From: Entonaema liquescens
Lineage: Eukaryota > Ascomycota > Sordariomycetes > Xylariales > Xylariaceae
Assembly: GCA_902805475.1 (NCBI GenBank)
Contig: CADCSX010000008.1
Location: 558,001-622,000 of the forward strand
Direction: 5' to 3'
DNA: 64,000 bases
Below are positions 11,061 to 23,963 of the stretch, one piece after another (position 1 is the stretch's first letter; every line of letters starts with the position of its first letter). Both the position numbers and the translations under genes were made by a program. The notes beneath the pieces were generated by a model. It saw only the letters and a list, made by a program, of their open reading frames with translations, had not been told where the DNA came from and made no database searches.

Positions 11061-14000
11061 GACTCCAGCTTGACGGCTGGCGGACCACAAGGTCCAGTAC
11101 ACGCCTCAGGCTTCTAATGTGATTTGTGGAATGAATAAATATTAAAGCGATAATGGCGGAATAATAAGATTGATTTCGAAGACTACGATGGGGTTCCGAA
11201 GGTAAAAGAAGTGTTCATGGAGCCGATGTCGTGCTATTATTGGAGTTATGGTGAGACCTATGTCGTAGAACCTAAGACCAGCTGACCATCGGCAAAGAGT
11301 AGGTTATATGGGTATATGCGTAGATACGTAGTTGAGACTGGAATTTCTTTAATCAGTACGATGTCTCAAAAGTCGCAAAAGCGAAAGGCAATAATCCAGC
11401 CAGACACTTGACACTGGGCGGTTCGTGAACTGGGGGTATAGAAGAGAAGATATGAAGTCTCTCGGTGGACTCGGCGAGGCAGTGAATGAATAGAGGGATT
11501 TGGAGATTAGTGTTTAGAGCGATTGAGGAGCATGGCATGCATTCTCCCATGTGCTTGGTGGCAGCTGCGGAGATGGTAGGAATCAATGACAGGCCTAGGC
11601 GCTTGCGAAAAGCACCCAACTGGCCTATCCATGTAAGTGGACAGGGGTTAACACCAGCCTAAAGCAGAGCCAAGGTGGCGGCCGTATTGTCCAGGGGGTA
11701 CCCAAGTAGCTGTACGAGTATGAAGTAAACTGTACCTTTGGGTGGTGTCACCGTGATCGTAAGGGCACCTTTATGTGAACGTGAATTGTTCGTTCTCTTT
11801 TTCTTTGTTCGCAAGATAGTAAAATAAAACCCCCTCTACGGAATGGAGCAAGAGGATTTCCGATTAAATTCCAGCAATAGAAAGGAGCAAAAAATGGTTA
11901 ATCGAAAAAGTTGAGGTTGAGGAAAAAACAGCTAAACAGTCTAGGACCAGCGCTAGACGCGAGCTGCGAGGGTTGTTGGTGTTGATGGTACAGGTTTATG
12001 GTTATGGGACACGAGGTGGTGGAGGAGGTGGTGGTGGTGGTGGTAATGGTGGTAGAATGATTGATTAACGAGCGCAGTTGTTGAATTAGGAAGAATTAGG
12101 ATAGGTACAGGTGGTACAGATGGTAAGTTAGATTGTACAAATGGTAGTAATAAATGGTAGGCTACTGCTGCGGCCGCCACCACCTTACTAGGTCGACCTT
12201 TAGTAAGACCTTGGAAAAGATCGAACGAACGAACATTAGGAAGTTGCAATTGAACTCCTGGAGATCGTTGTTGAGTTAGGTAGGTGCAGGTGCGCATTGG
12301 ACAGACGGAACAACTTATCGGAAGCGGATAGGGCATGTGCGCATTGCAGCTGCGCATTACGCGTGCTTACCTCATGGTGCTCATGGTGGAGATAGGTAAT
12401 ATCTAGATGTACCTTAGGTACACTGTATTCCATTCTGTTATACACATTTTCATAAGAATAAATGCATATAACTAATGCAATCTATACCTATGTCGTCATT
12501 GTGTTTCCGCAAACAATTACCACAGGACATGAGCGCTTATGGCTTATATGTATTGCTGCCCATTTGGGATTGGAAAACCCAGGATAATTAGACCGTCGCT
12601 TGCTACTAGTTCAATTTGCTTATCAAAAAAGCATAGGTAGCTTCCATTCGAATTGGGTTTATTGGGTTTATGACGAAACCTTGTTTTTTTCTTTTTCCCC
12701 ATCGTCGTCATCGTCGTCCCAAAAGGTCGTGGGTTTTGTTTATTTCCAAGGTTTTGGTCGAATACATAGTAATCGCAAATTTGGATCGTTGTACAGTTTA
12801 AACCCCGCTATTACACGTTGACGGAGATATCTTTCCTATATAACAAAATCGCTGCAGAATGACCAAAATGACCAATATCTACACAGTGTATAGAAATCTC
12901 ACCGTGGCGCGGCCGAGTTTAACAGGGCACGCGGCGTTTCACTGATTCGGCAGGCTCCGTACTAAAAAGAATAAAGACCCTTAGGCCAAGCAAAAAAGCC
13001 TGAAAAGTTTACTACTTCAGTCCTAGGCGGATCCCTTCCAGGACCGTCCAGAAGCTAATCGGCCCCCTCATCCACGGTAGGCTTACACTAGAGCCTTCTT
13101 GAGAAGACGCATGCGGTTGTGCCTCGGAATGAAGAAAGATCTCTGGGATGGGATTGTTTATCGTATCAACCCCTGTCATGTTTCTTCAGCGCTTATATTA
13201 TTATAGTAGTATATACTTTCACACACACTGCGGATTCGGTCGTCGTCCGTCGTCGTCCGATTGCTCTTTACTTCGTGTTCCCCACCTCCACGCCGCTGGT
13301 CATCAATTTTTACATATCAAGAATGACAAATACGACTGGAATTGGTCGCAGATGAGGGGCAGGATGAGACCATCTGCTTTCGATACGACAAATTTAGCGA
13401 GGCAGCCTTATCGACCTTGTCTCTTCTTACAGATAACACTTACTGCAAGCTTCCACTCGTAACCGATCTTCAGGAGATACCTAAACATCGAAGTAGAGAT
13501 ACTTCGCAAATGTTTGCGGTACAACCTAATAGCGACTAGAGCTGCGGGATCTCCAGCAACTCTACCATCCTTCCAAGACAGCCCGAGCGAACCTCGACTC
13601 AAGTCTCGAACTAAGAGATCCGGACCAGAAAAAAAAAAACACGCATGATTCTAGCCCGGTTATGAAGCGTCTTTATCCGCTTGATTTCCGGGTCCGTCTG
13701 TGCGTTCGCTTGAAGCGCGCATCTTTATGTCTCTTATTTTAGCGGGGAGCATCCTTCTCCCATCCGCGTCAAGGACAGATTTGAAGAACAATAATAAGCT
13801 ATTTTTAATTATTATTATTATTTTTTTTTTTTTTTTTGGAATATCCATTGCTGTCGCTATGCAGTGTTTATGATATATTTGACAGGGACATGGCACGAAA
13901 ATCTTCATCACCCCAAGTTACCGTGACGGCCCCCATGGTCTCTCCGATTTCTCTCCCACCCAATCACCCGTGCAGTCATACGGGATGCTGGGTAGTAGTC

Positions 14001-15645
14001 CGCTGCACGCAATCAATTTTTATCATTCAGGCACCACGACGGGAGTGGTAATCCTCCAGCACGTTGTCTTACCATCTAAACAGCCAATGCTGGCCCCATA
14101 GAACTTATGCTCTGCCTCTTCCATAAGTCTAACTAAGGTATACAAATAACCAGTACCTTAGGTACTGACAAATGACAAGTCGCATTCTCCATCCGGTCAG
14201 CGAAAGGGACCGTGCGGACATCGAGTGATAGAGTGGGTAGCATCCCGCTCCCATGTGTTGAGGCGTTTCAAGACCAAATCTGCCTGTATCTATTTCCGGA
14301 TCATCTGAGACCTACATCCGCTATTTTCCCCATACTATCCATCCGCATTCTTCAAGGTTAGAGGTTAGACGTAGGAAACTAACAAACAGCACTGATCTAT
14401 TCCGCTTGACCTTCTCACCAAGTCCTAACCTTCAATCTCGCACAGCCCACCAGCATCGTCGGTATCACCCATTTATGCCGCCTACCGCGTCGCCTTATCT
14501 ATCCCAACCAAATAAACACTTAACTTGTTAGTGCAACGCACCAGTCCACGTCCCACCAGGGCAACGTCATCCGGCTATCTGCACCTAATTAGCCTCACTT
14601 CTGGGTTTTTCACGTGGGTTCCAGATCCGCCTGTTTGTACCTGCGTCTAACTACCTAGAAACTTAATCTAGCCCGCTGCTTCGGGAGCAGATCCTTAGGG
14701 GCTCTGCCGGTTTAGCGGTGTAGGTAGGATGCACGTCGTAACTTACGTCAAATCTGATCCGTTCCCAGTTGTCACATGTATTTCTAGATAGTAGACATGG
14801 AACGCGTGAAACACGTCAGAATTTATCAAAAATCCAATTCAACTAGTAAATAATGAATCAAGGTGGTTCTATACATATTATGTATGCATAAGTCGCCTGC
14901 TAGAGCAGGTTCATATCATACATCTGTATACTCATTTCAGCTTCTCGCCCCCGGCTGAACCACAGCCCGTAGAGTAAACAATGGTAATAAACGCCCGCTC
15001 TCCAATAACCCTGTTACTCTTCAGTCTGAGGCTAGAAATCATCTAGGAGAAAGTAATGCTGAGTTTCGTGGCAGCGATCATCTTCCGGACCTAAAGTGTC
15101 GAGCCGTGCCACTTTGAAATGGTTCGTAGATGACTTCTGCCACTCACTTCCCCGTGGTGACCTACACAATAGGATGGGTAGTTCTGACATAACGCCACGT
15201 TCGCCTCTGCGCCCTGCTAGCCGCCAATCGGCGAGGTGGCCGAGCAGGCGGAGAAGCTTACCGTAGACTCTCTTGTATATGCAGGATCGAAGTATCTAAA
15301 CGAAGGCGGAAAGAAATGAAGAGGGAGAGCACAGGTAGAGGGATTAGTATCCGGCAAAGAGAGTCCTTCTATGAGCGCACTTTTTTCATTGATGGGATCT
15401 CGAAAGCCGGCAATGTATGAAGACACTTGAGAGGGTGGAAGCATTCGCGGGATGTTCTTGATTAGCATTGGCTTCTGCAATGGGTAGACGTAGATCTTCC
15501 CTGTGAGTATAACTGTATGCTATGAGCTACGTATAGGTAATATATAAATACCTAACATGTGAGTCTATAGGTGGGTGGTGAATTTGCATATATCTCCATT
15601 CAAAACGTCAAATGCCATGAAAATAAATCAAATGAAATGCATTCG
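11061..15645. other. Long intergenic region with simple repeats
   Basis: 4.6 kb without a supportable gene, between the divergent side of SEC2 and the 3' end of ALO1. It contains GGTGGT/GGAGGT repeats at about 12014-12053, a (TCG)n-like run near 12700-12720, a TCGTCG run near 13235-13255, and an ATT/poly-T tract at about 13808-13837. A frame at 13342-13539 (+) has a faintly protein-like composition but no start, family or splice context. The block could hold decayed genes or non-coding transcripts. Confidence 0.5.
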
Positions 15646-17220
15646 CTACCGGGCGGTTCCAACGACACCTTCGAATATCACACCTCCACGGCTCCTTTTC
15701 TCCCGTTTAGTTTCTGCCTCCTCGAGAGGGAGAAGGGGCCCATTCCCGAGCACGTATCGCCGATGCCACGCGCCAACAAATAGACCATCGGGATCTACGC
15801 TTTCTCTGACCTTTCGCCATTGGCTTAGGTTGCTTCCATACATGCTTTCGATCTCTGCGCCGTCCGTCTCGAAGTTCTTTGCCCAGTGTGGCCGCCCACC
15901 GAGATCCTTCATTAGCCACTCGAAAGCCTCATAGTAACGAGCCTGACACGGTGGGTCGCTGTAATAAGGTCTGTAGAGGGTGGCATTGAGGTATAGTGTC
16001 GGACTGTCCTCAACAGTCGGGTCGAGATATGGCCTGCTGTTTGGGATTAAAGACTTCGGATTGGAAGGCGATGTGTTGGACACTCGCACCTCGACGGGTG
16101 CGTGCACATAGAGCCCCTTGGCTGAGAAGGGGATGTTGTGGGGTACGTAGTCCGGATCTGATGGGGGGAGCTGATTGAGCCAGCTGCTTAACCGCCGGAG
16201 AGCCTCGGGACCCTTATGAAGAGGTATAGCCCACTCGTTCACAAATTGCGAATACAGGCAATTCATCAACAGTGCTTTACGACTTGGTTGGACGGCACCG
16301 CTGGTTGTACCGTCTCGGAATCCGTACTGCATGCCGAAAACGAACCACTCAACCCATGGGAGGACTCGTGGGAAAAACTGAGAGATATAGAGCAAGTTAT
16401 GGTATACGTAGTAGCCGAAAGTATTGTCATAGTACGATACTTTGGGATCTATCAGCGGTTCATCTGTCTTATCCGCAGTCCAGACTACTGCACGGCGGGT
16501 ATAAGGATACCACCAAACCCTGACGAACTCAGTCTGTGTCCAGAGATCCTTTTCCCATGCGTTAAACATCTTCACATCGGCATCAATAACCTGCTTCCAC
16601 CGTAGCGTGAATTCGGGCACGGCCCGGAAGGTCACCTCAGTGATGATGCCGAGTGCACCTAAAGAAAGGAGAGAGGCCCGAAACAGCTCAGGGTCGTCTT
16701 CAGAGGAGCAGAACCTAGTGGTACCATCTGCAACCGTTACACGTAGAGATAAAATGTCCTCAGACATCAAGCCGTGCCTAAGACTCGACCCATGAGTACC
16801 AGTAGAAATAGCACCGGCGATGGATTGCTGGTTAATACTGCCAAGATTGGGCATGGCGAGGCCGTGCTTCTCGAGCTCCTCACAAAGCGCATATAGTCTT
16901 ATGCCTGACTGCATGACAACGACACCGGTATCCAAATCCACTGAGAGTATGCGATTGTACCTATCAAGATTTACCAGCCATGATGAAGTGCAGGTTAGTG
17001 AGGAGGGCGAATGGCCGCAACCAGTGGTGGTGATGCGGCGACGACATTTGTGTGCAAGCTTTACTATTTTCTCGATCTCAGGTAGCGTCTCAGGTTGGAA
17101 GTAAAGTTCTGGCCGCGACAGGAAAGTCTTCGCCCAAGTACTGTGGACGTGATTTTCCTTGGCACGGAAGGGAATGCCATCAGTACTCGCAGCGAGCTCA
17201 GAGACGACGAGAGGATCCAT
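15646..17220 (-). CDS. ALO1: D-arabinono-1,4-lactone oxidase
   Basis: Flavoenzyme that oxidises D-arabinono-1,4-lactone to D-erythroascorbate with release of H2O2, the last step of the fungal ascorbate-analogue pathway. In yeast it sits at the mitochondrial outer membrane. A single 524-aa frame starts at ATG 17220. An FAD-binding-4 (VAO-type) domain occupies about residues 20-190, with TTTGCGHSPS, SINQQSIAGAISTGTHGSS (the FAD pyrophosphate loop) and SLGALGIITEVTF. The ALO C-terminal domain follows, with WWYPYTRRAVVW, GRPHWAKNF and the closing DPDGLFVGAWHRRYV motif that is diagnostic of sugar-lactone oxidases. Length agrees with fungal ALO1 and I see no disruption. No intron is needed. Confidence 0.93.
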   Translation of the reverse strand: MDPLVVSELAASTDGIPFRAKENHVHSTWAKTFLSRPELYFQPETLPEIEKIVKLAHKCRRRITTTGCGHSPSSLTCTSSWLVNLDRYNRILSVDLDTGVVVMQSGIRLYALCEELEKHGLAMPNLGSINQQSIAGAISTGTHGSSLRHGLMSEDILSLRVTVADGTTRFCSSEDDPELFRASLLSLGALGIITEVTFRAVPEFTLRWKQVIDADVKMFNAWEKDLWTQTEFVRVWWYPYTRRAVVWTADKTDEPLIDPKVSYYDNTFGYYVYHNLLYISQFFPRVLPWVEWFVFGMQYGFRDGTTSGAVQPSRKALLMNCLYSQFVNEWAIPLHKGPEALRRLSSWLNQLPPSDPDYVPHNIPFSAKGLYVHAPVEVRVSNTSPSNPKSLIPNSRPYLDPTVEDSPTLYLNATLYRPYYSDPPCQARYYEAFEWLMKDLGGRPHWAKNFETDGAEIESMYGSNLSQWRKVRESVDPDGLFVGAWHRRYVLGNGPLLPLEEAETKREKRSRGGVIFEGVVGTAR

Positions 17221-18829
17221 TGTATAGGATCCTACGTCGACTATAGGGTATAAATGTAATATACGAATAAGTGATTTTATTGAAAATTCCGAAGTTCGTT
17301 TTTCTGCTCTGATGGATCATCGATCTCAAGGATTTTCAGGGTCTTCCTATGGGGTTGGCAAGCCGAGATATCATGTGCGTCAACTGTTTAGCTGAACGTT
17401 CAAACTTATCCCTCACTCATCGCAACTAGACGTGGGGGGTTTTCTAAACTCTTCCGAAATATAGGCACTTAGATTATAAAGCAAAATATGGTATAAGAGT
17501 AACCGAGTTAATAACAAATGGTCCGATTGAGGTGAATAAGTGTCTAGGGATGAGGGGCCGTACTTTGATGAATTCTAGAACGCTTCCTAACTCGACGTGT
17601 TAGTGGCGTCTTGGCAAATGCAGTCGTAGATCTTCGTCACCACTAAGATGTTTGATTGGCTTATCTGGATAACACAACGCAATGCTTATTGTTTCAACCA
17701 TTAGATATTGGTCCGAAATATCTCATGTAGATACGGTATTAGAATGGTGCTACTAAACGTATTGAGGTAGATTAAAATATGCCTTAATCGAAGTTTTTCA
17801 TCGTACGAGGATTTTGGATTAGTTCTCGGGAATACTTATATTATAATGACTTATGGTTAAAGCGATATTATCGGGCTTAGTTAAGGAAGCATACTTGTTG
17901 ATAATAGAAAAGCTCATATTTAGATAGTATAACTGTTAATATATACTTGGTAATTACATGGATATGAAAGAAAGACACGTAAGCAACTATAGGTGCTTTG
18001 CGTTGCTAGAACATGACCGAGAATAATATACTTCGGCGAAAAGGGATATCAAGAATATAGAAAAAAGCTATAATGGAGTTTTCAAGCACAACAACTACCT
18101 CATCTTCATATAATCAATAGAGATAGAATAATTTATAAATATAATAATGGCTCCTAATTAGCTTAAACAGGTAAGTAGGTAGGTAATAATAATGTCGGGA
18201 AAGTAAGATGGAAGAATTAATGAAGACGTGCAAACGACAAGGCATCAATGTGATATATTATAATTCACCGCAATATTGAGCCTCAGGGACAGGTGCAATT
18301 TAAAGATCTCTATTCACAGCCCTACGACTTCTTCGAGAATACATGCAGGTACATACACGTATGAGTGTACCTAATGCAACGTGTAAAAGGTAGGTGCATA
18401 TGCCTAACGTACCTACCTCGCAGGGCATCGACGCCACTGAACTAGCAGCCATACGAATGCACTGATGGTCCCAGCTGCCCTATGCAAGTCCAACGCGACT
18501 TCCTCAACGAACATCACCATTTAAGACTTAGAATTAGGTACATACCTATTATAATTGATGTGCATCTTGTATTTTCTTGAAAAACTTCTACGAGTGACAA
18601 CTCAGAAACAACTCAGTGTCTCCACCTTCATCTTCCCCCTTTATCCCCCAAACGTCTTTAGCATCGTTACAATTCCCACAAACTCTTACCCATCGAGAAT
18701 AAATGAACATTAACATTATTAGGGTCCTATTGGCCAATCATATAACCGATCACAAGGCCATAGTCTTCTCTTCAAATTCTTTAGATACGAAACGCCTGAC
18801 GCGTCAACCCCCTTAATACCCCTTTCACG
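17221..18829. other. AT-rich divergent promoter region between ALO1 and REC8
   Basis: 1.6 kb between divergently transcribed genes, markedly AT-rich at 17700-18200, with GTAGGTAGGT and AGGTACCT-like motifs around 18170-18420. No coding sequence is supported. Confidence 0.5.
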
Positions 18830-21014
18830 ATGTTCTATAGCCACGAGAGTGAGTCTGAACTCCTTATCAGACTTGTATCAATCACTTATATCCTGCTATA
18901 GTTCTCACAAGCCGCCAATATGGCGTTGCGACTATATGGTAAGTGATTCGTTCCTAGTCCTCCCAAGAGTCTTATTTTATAAGTCGATAAGCAGTATATT
19001 GATCTGGCTAACGTTTCAAAGGCTCGTCGCGACCGTCGGAAATCGTTCAAGTACCAGGAAGGTGACTCGGAAAGCAATACAAGAAGTCGATGTGCAAAAG
19101 GCATGTGGAAAGATTATAGAGCCGGGTGCGCCGGTTGCCCTACGTCTCCAGGGCCATCTTCTCTATGGTGTATCGAGAGTCTACAACCAGCAATGCTCTT
19201 ACATGCTTTCTGATTTGCAGAAGATCCAGACGCATATGCACATCTTCTTCACCAAATTTGGTTCAAACCAGCTCGACCCAGAGGCAGGGCAGGCAAGGTA
19301 AGGATTCTAGGCGCTTAAGTTAGTATACGGTAAGCGTGAGAGACAAGTTGTGACTGACGGGTTCTTTGTTAGACCAGAGAATATTTTGATCATGAACGAT
19401 CCCGACTTTGTCCCAGATATGCGCCTTCCGCAGTTCGATCTTGACGCCTTGGTAACAAATAGCCAAGCGACCAATAAAACATCTTCGCAGATGTCTCCTT
19501 TTGACAATACCCTCCTTTCGGGCTCAGGCAGTCAAGGCGCAGGTTTCAACATACACTTCGATCTGCACCATTCAGATTCTCCTGGTCCTCAAGGATCCCC
19601 TTTCGGTCTCCATGGGCTTTCGTCCTCACAGAAACCGGAGGAGCCTCAATTCATAATCGACAACCAGGAAGATGAATTCGCAGGACCAGGTGACTGGGGA
19701 ATGGAGATAGACGAGGATGGAAATATTATTGAGCTGAACGAGCCGCTTGGACTTCAAGACGACCTAGAGCTACCCCCTCTTCCGCCAGTGGAGGATGAGA
19801 AACATGCGAATCAAGAGCAACAGCGTCAGGATCATATTGACGGTGAAGGAGATATCGTTATGGTCGACGTAGCGCAAGCAGAAACAGAGGGTTCTCCAAG
19901 AAAACTGCAAGACGAACATGATGCATTTCTGGATGATCGCCCTCATCAAGCACCTTCCCGACGAAAGAGAAAAACGCGCAGTCCGGTTGTTGACGAGGAA
20001 ACACAACTATCAAGAACTGCCTTGAGAGAGTGGCAAAGAGAATACTTGGATAACTGTACCACAAGGAAGGGCCGGACTGGAGCAGCGCAAACAAAGGCAA
20101 ACGCCATGTTACTTACATTCGGCCTTGGTCTGGGAAATATCGGGCAGAATCTGGGCGTTCCTGGAATGGTCCATCCACTGGCTCTTGACTTCTCAGGAGA
20201 TTCTCTATTTACTGCTCTCACTGGACTTGGAATACCCGAGCAACCCCGTGGTCAACGTAGACGTCGATCCGCAACCGAACTCATCGAAGAGGGTGACGGA
20301 GAAGAGCGCCGAGTCAGACCACGACTTGATAGCGAGGCCGACCAGCAGGGTCGTGGCCTAGAAGACGATTACGTCTTCGACCAAGACGCACAGATAGTTC
20401 ACAGCCCTGAAGTTGGCCGAGATGCTCAGGCGCCCATGTCCGATCATCTATCTTCCGCCATGCGTATGCCTTGGAACCGAGGCTCGTCTGCTGTGCCAGG
20501 TTCCTCTATTCGTGGCTCCGCGCAAAAGGGTCGCATCCCATCTAGTCCCTTAGGAAACCGCGGTAATATCCAGGACCTAGTACACTTTAGTGATGATCCG
20601 GTATTCGGTAATGATGGTTTCGATCTAGGTGGCCTCCATTCACAGGATGATTCCTTTGATGGCTTCCAACTGGCGGATGATGGAGCGGAAGAAGGAGAGC
20701 AGAAGAAAGATGAGTGGCCAACTCTGGACATCGAAGGAGCAAACTTTCTCGCATTCATTGACTCGGCGATCCGCGAGAACGGCGAGCGTCTCCAAGACGA
20801 GGATTTCGACGAGAACCGCAAATGGGTCGCCTTCGACGATGTATTTGTCCCTCGTGAAACGCCTCGCGCAACAGCGGCGCAGGCTTTCTACCACATGCTC
20901 TGCCTGGCGAACAAAAGCAATCTAGAAGTCCAACAGGACGGCGAACCTAATGTACCCTTCGGTAGCATCTGGGTCGGTACCAAGTTGGCTGATACTGCTG
21001 ATACTGAGGTGTGA
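18830..21014 (+). CDS. REC8: Cohesin kleisin subunit, Rec8/Rad21 type
   Basis: Kleisin that closes the SMC1-SMC3 cohesin ring; the Rec8 form acts in meiosis. Exons with matched phases: 18830-18848 (19 nt), 18902-18938, 19022-19297 and 19373-21014, about 657 aa. The N-terminus is the conserved Rad21/Rec8 domain: MFYSHE joined to ILTSRQYGVATIWLVATVG, then LRLQGHLLYGVSRVYNQQCSYMLSDLQK. The middle is acidic and includes basic RRKRKTRSP and REWQREYLDN blocks. The C-terminal winged helix that contacts SMC1 is seen at TPRATAAQAFYHMLCLANKSN. QYGVATIWLVATVG resembles Rec8 more than Rad21, but the Rec8/Rad21 choice is an inference. The first two exons are too short to stand out without splicing. Confidence 0.85.
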
Positions 21015-21633
21015 ATGGAGAAGGATTAGAGTCCCAAGCATATAATACCCAGACTTGTTGCTTCGGTTCGGCATTCACCGACGTATTTTATTACGTCCAG
21101 TATACCTACTTCGGTATCTCCTATGGCGATAAGATCTCTGCTGAGGCTAGGCATTGTGAGTGTATACCAATACCAGAACAGCAGTGTTTCATCCACCTCC
21201 GGATCTCGCTAACTGACATCATCACTAGGAGCCGAACATCTAAGCTAGTGAGAATTCAGAAACAGGAGGGAATTTGCGTGATGTATATTGCTCGAAAAGA
21301 GTATGTGTTGGCGTGTAAACTAATTTATGAGACGATGGATAATAAATAGGTACCGATCGGGGCATTCGATCTGAAATCATGAGACTAGGTGGTGTGCTTG
21401 TGATGATGGAAGAAGCTTCTGGTTTTTAATTTGCGTTATATTCACTTCTTTGATGTATGTACGTTTAAGGGGCAACTAGCTAGCTTCGTTGCTAGAACAA
21501 AGGGTACGGATACGATATGTTGAATTAATGCATTAATAGGACGACCATCAGTCCTGATATTCATTTATTCTTTTAGGCAACTGATGATTAAATGACTTCT
21601 AGGTATGTACTTACACCTAAGTGCACTGAGTAT
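21015..21633. other. 3' region between convergent REC8 and MRS6
   Basis: About 620 bp between two convergent stop codons; it should hold both 3' UTRs. The open frame at 21011-21349 has no protein character. Nothing else is seen. Confidence 0.55.
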
Positions 21634-23472
21634 CTAATCGTAAACCTCTTCATCATCACCTACGCCCTCACGATCCTGGAAGACTAGGTATTCGTTTTCC
21701 GAAGCGGTATCACCCATGACTAGTTTCCAGGCGTCTTTGACCGGACCAAGACACCCGTCGTCAAAGGCGAGGCTTAGGGAAGGCGACGGAAATGCGAAGG
21801 TGCGAGTCTCCTCGTGCGTCGTGCTCGAAGGCTCTCGCGCACTAAGAGTCTGCTCATATTGTAGCTTGTACAGGGATACAGGCGCTGGACTCTCCGCAGG
21901 TGTGGCGGCGGCGAGGAGATCACCTAGAGCAGATTCGAGCCGCTGTGCGGACTGAGGCGTTGCTAGAGTAGTCAAATATATTACACCTATACCATGATAA
22001 CGCCGGTTAGTGAGGTCTCCTTTACATCGTATGCTAATGTAATAAATATGAGAGGAGTTGGTGCAATCAGTTTGTCAGAGGTTGTTTTCCTCAGCGCGAA
22101 GCTCGGACAATGTAGATAAGTATTCGTTATGTTGGATCATCATAACACCAGTAGAAGAAAGTAGGCTGAAAAGTAGCATTGGAAAAAAAAATTTGAAAAG
22201 CTTACTTTGACCGACGGGACATTCTCCCGTTTCGCTGGAATGCACGAATGCGTAGATCGGATTCTCGTCTTTTGCTGGACTTGGGAAGGCTACGACAGCG
22301 ACAACTGGCGTCGGAGCGCCTTCTACCACGATCTCGAACAAGGGCTTAAGAGGCGAGTTGACTACAGCAATAAGCCGCGTGATGGTTTGCGCACCGGGAA
22401 AAGCATCCTTTTGAGATGTGACTAGCTTTGTTGTGCGGACCGATATACCATTTGATAGCTCGAGCGAGATCTCGTGGCCGTTTGAATTGTCGCTGACTTT
22501 TGCTTTAGTGTCAAGCATGTATATACCGCCACCAACTGCTCCGGCACGACATGCCACCTGCGCCACCTCTGAAGAGCCACCCCATTTGGGATATACGGCA
22601 CAGAAGCCAGGACCGAAAAGGCCCGTGGAAGTAAGGTGCCGATGGATTGTAGCTAAGCCGTCCGCGACTGTGATGCGACCATCTAGAGTCAGAGTTAAAG
22701 CAAGGATATACTTCTGTAGATCCTCGCTTAACTTGAATACACTAGCTAGGAATTCTGAGAGCAATTTCTGCTCCTGACCCTGCCAGACGGGCTTCTGTTC
22801 CTCGGAGTCGTAGTCTATGACGAACTTGAGGAACTTCATCAGGGACCGTTTGGACTTGACCGGAATAGCTTGCGTTGCGAACACATCTTCTCGACTACTA
22901 GGTATCCGGACTAATTTCGAGCCCGGGTCGCTTGCTCCCGCGTCGAAGACATAGAATGACCCGACTGCGAGAAACTCGACTTGCCTATATGCCCTTGACG
23001 ACACGAGCTGCTCTAATAGCTTGGAGCGGGTGTGAATGATTTGAGGGGCCAAAGCTAGCGAGTATGCTCGAGGGAAGGACAACCCGAGATCTGCTGCATT
23101 TGGGTGTTTCCATACTGTTGCGTTTTTGAAGAGAGGATGCTTTTCTACACTTGCGTGTTCTTCTGCAGAGTCCCCATCATGTATCGCAGCCCAAGCATCC
23201 GCCTCCTGAAGGCTAAATGCAGCCTCATGCTCGCCGTAGTAGTCATTCGGGTCGAGGTGTAATATGCGTTTGTTCGATCGCGAGAGAGCTCTTCATCGCG
23301 GAGGTAGACTAGGTCAGTCAGACGAAGCTCCCGGGAACAAAACGTAGTTGTATACCAACTACTCGAGACTAGAAAAGAACAGAAGATTTTTTGCTTACAG
23401 AGCCAGTAGCGACTGCTGCAATCCCGTGCCGCATATCACCACGTCCCATGGCTCGTCTCCCAAGGATTCCAT
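21634..23472 (-). CDS. MRS6: Rab escort protein (Rab geranylgeranyltransferase component A)
   Basis: Presents newly made Rab GTPases to the prenyltransferase and delivers them to membranes; related to GDI. Exons: 23472-23399, 23290-22206 and 21986-21634, phases consistent, 503 aa. The N-terminus is the GDI/REP FAD-like Rossmann motif WDVVICGTGLQQSLLALALSRS, then ILHLDPNDYYGEHEAA. Conserved later segments include LSFPRAYSLALAPQ, FLKFVIDYD and GFCAVYPKWGGSSEVAQVACRAGAVGGG, which binds the Rab core. The last exon gives VIYLTTLATPQSAQRLE and ends in EEVYD. Reading through the second intron gives a false extension to 22075; the CACTAAC branch and TATAG acceptor at 21987 support splicing instead. 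Its neighbour RRP43 is transcribed in the same direction. Confidence 0.9.
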
Positions 23473-23963
23473 GGTAGAGAGAGGAAGGAAAAAGTCAAGC
23501 AGGGTTTCGCTTTTCGAAAATTTGTAGATGGGAAATGGAGCTTCGCGGGTGGAGTCGAACTAATTATTCACGGAAGATGACTAAGACCGATGATCCGAAA
23601 CCAGACCCACTTTTCGGCTTCACTAAAATTGGTCTGAATTTTTTGGTCGCATTTTTCTTCTTTTCAACAACCACCGCCCGCCAGTATCCAGCGTTCTGCT
23701 CCTCCGAAGCGCCACGATACTGGTAATAGAATAGTCTTTCAGTAGACTGTTCGCTTTAATGGGCGGCAGACCAATACGTCGTCCCGTATCTACTATCCTG
23801 GAATATCGCCTGATAGGATGGTTCGAAGGGTTGATACATCTTGTTCCAAAAGTTTTCTTTTTATGGTCTCGTATGCGATAGTAGTCTTTCTTATAGTTCA
23901 GGTAGCTTAGAGTATTCGCATAACGGTTTCGTATTCATTCCACGTTTGGGTATCAAGTGACTC
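23473..23963. other. Short spacer between MRS6 and RRP43
   Basis: About 490 bp holding the MRS6 promoter and RRP43 3' end. No gene is supported. Confidence 0.5.

Noticed and set aside
11953..12445. His/Pro-rich minus-strand frames
   Set aside because: Produced by the GGTGGT microsatellite; no start or splice support.
22075..22205. Read-through extension of the MRS6 second exon
   Set aside because: A GTAAGC donor at 22205 and an acceptor at 21987 give the conserved C-terminus; the extension is intron sequence.
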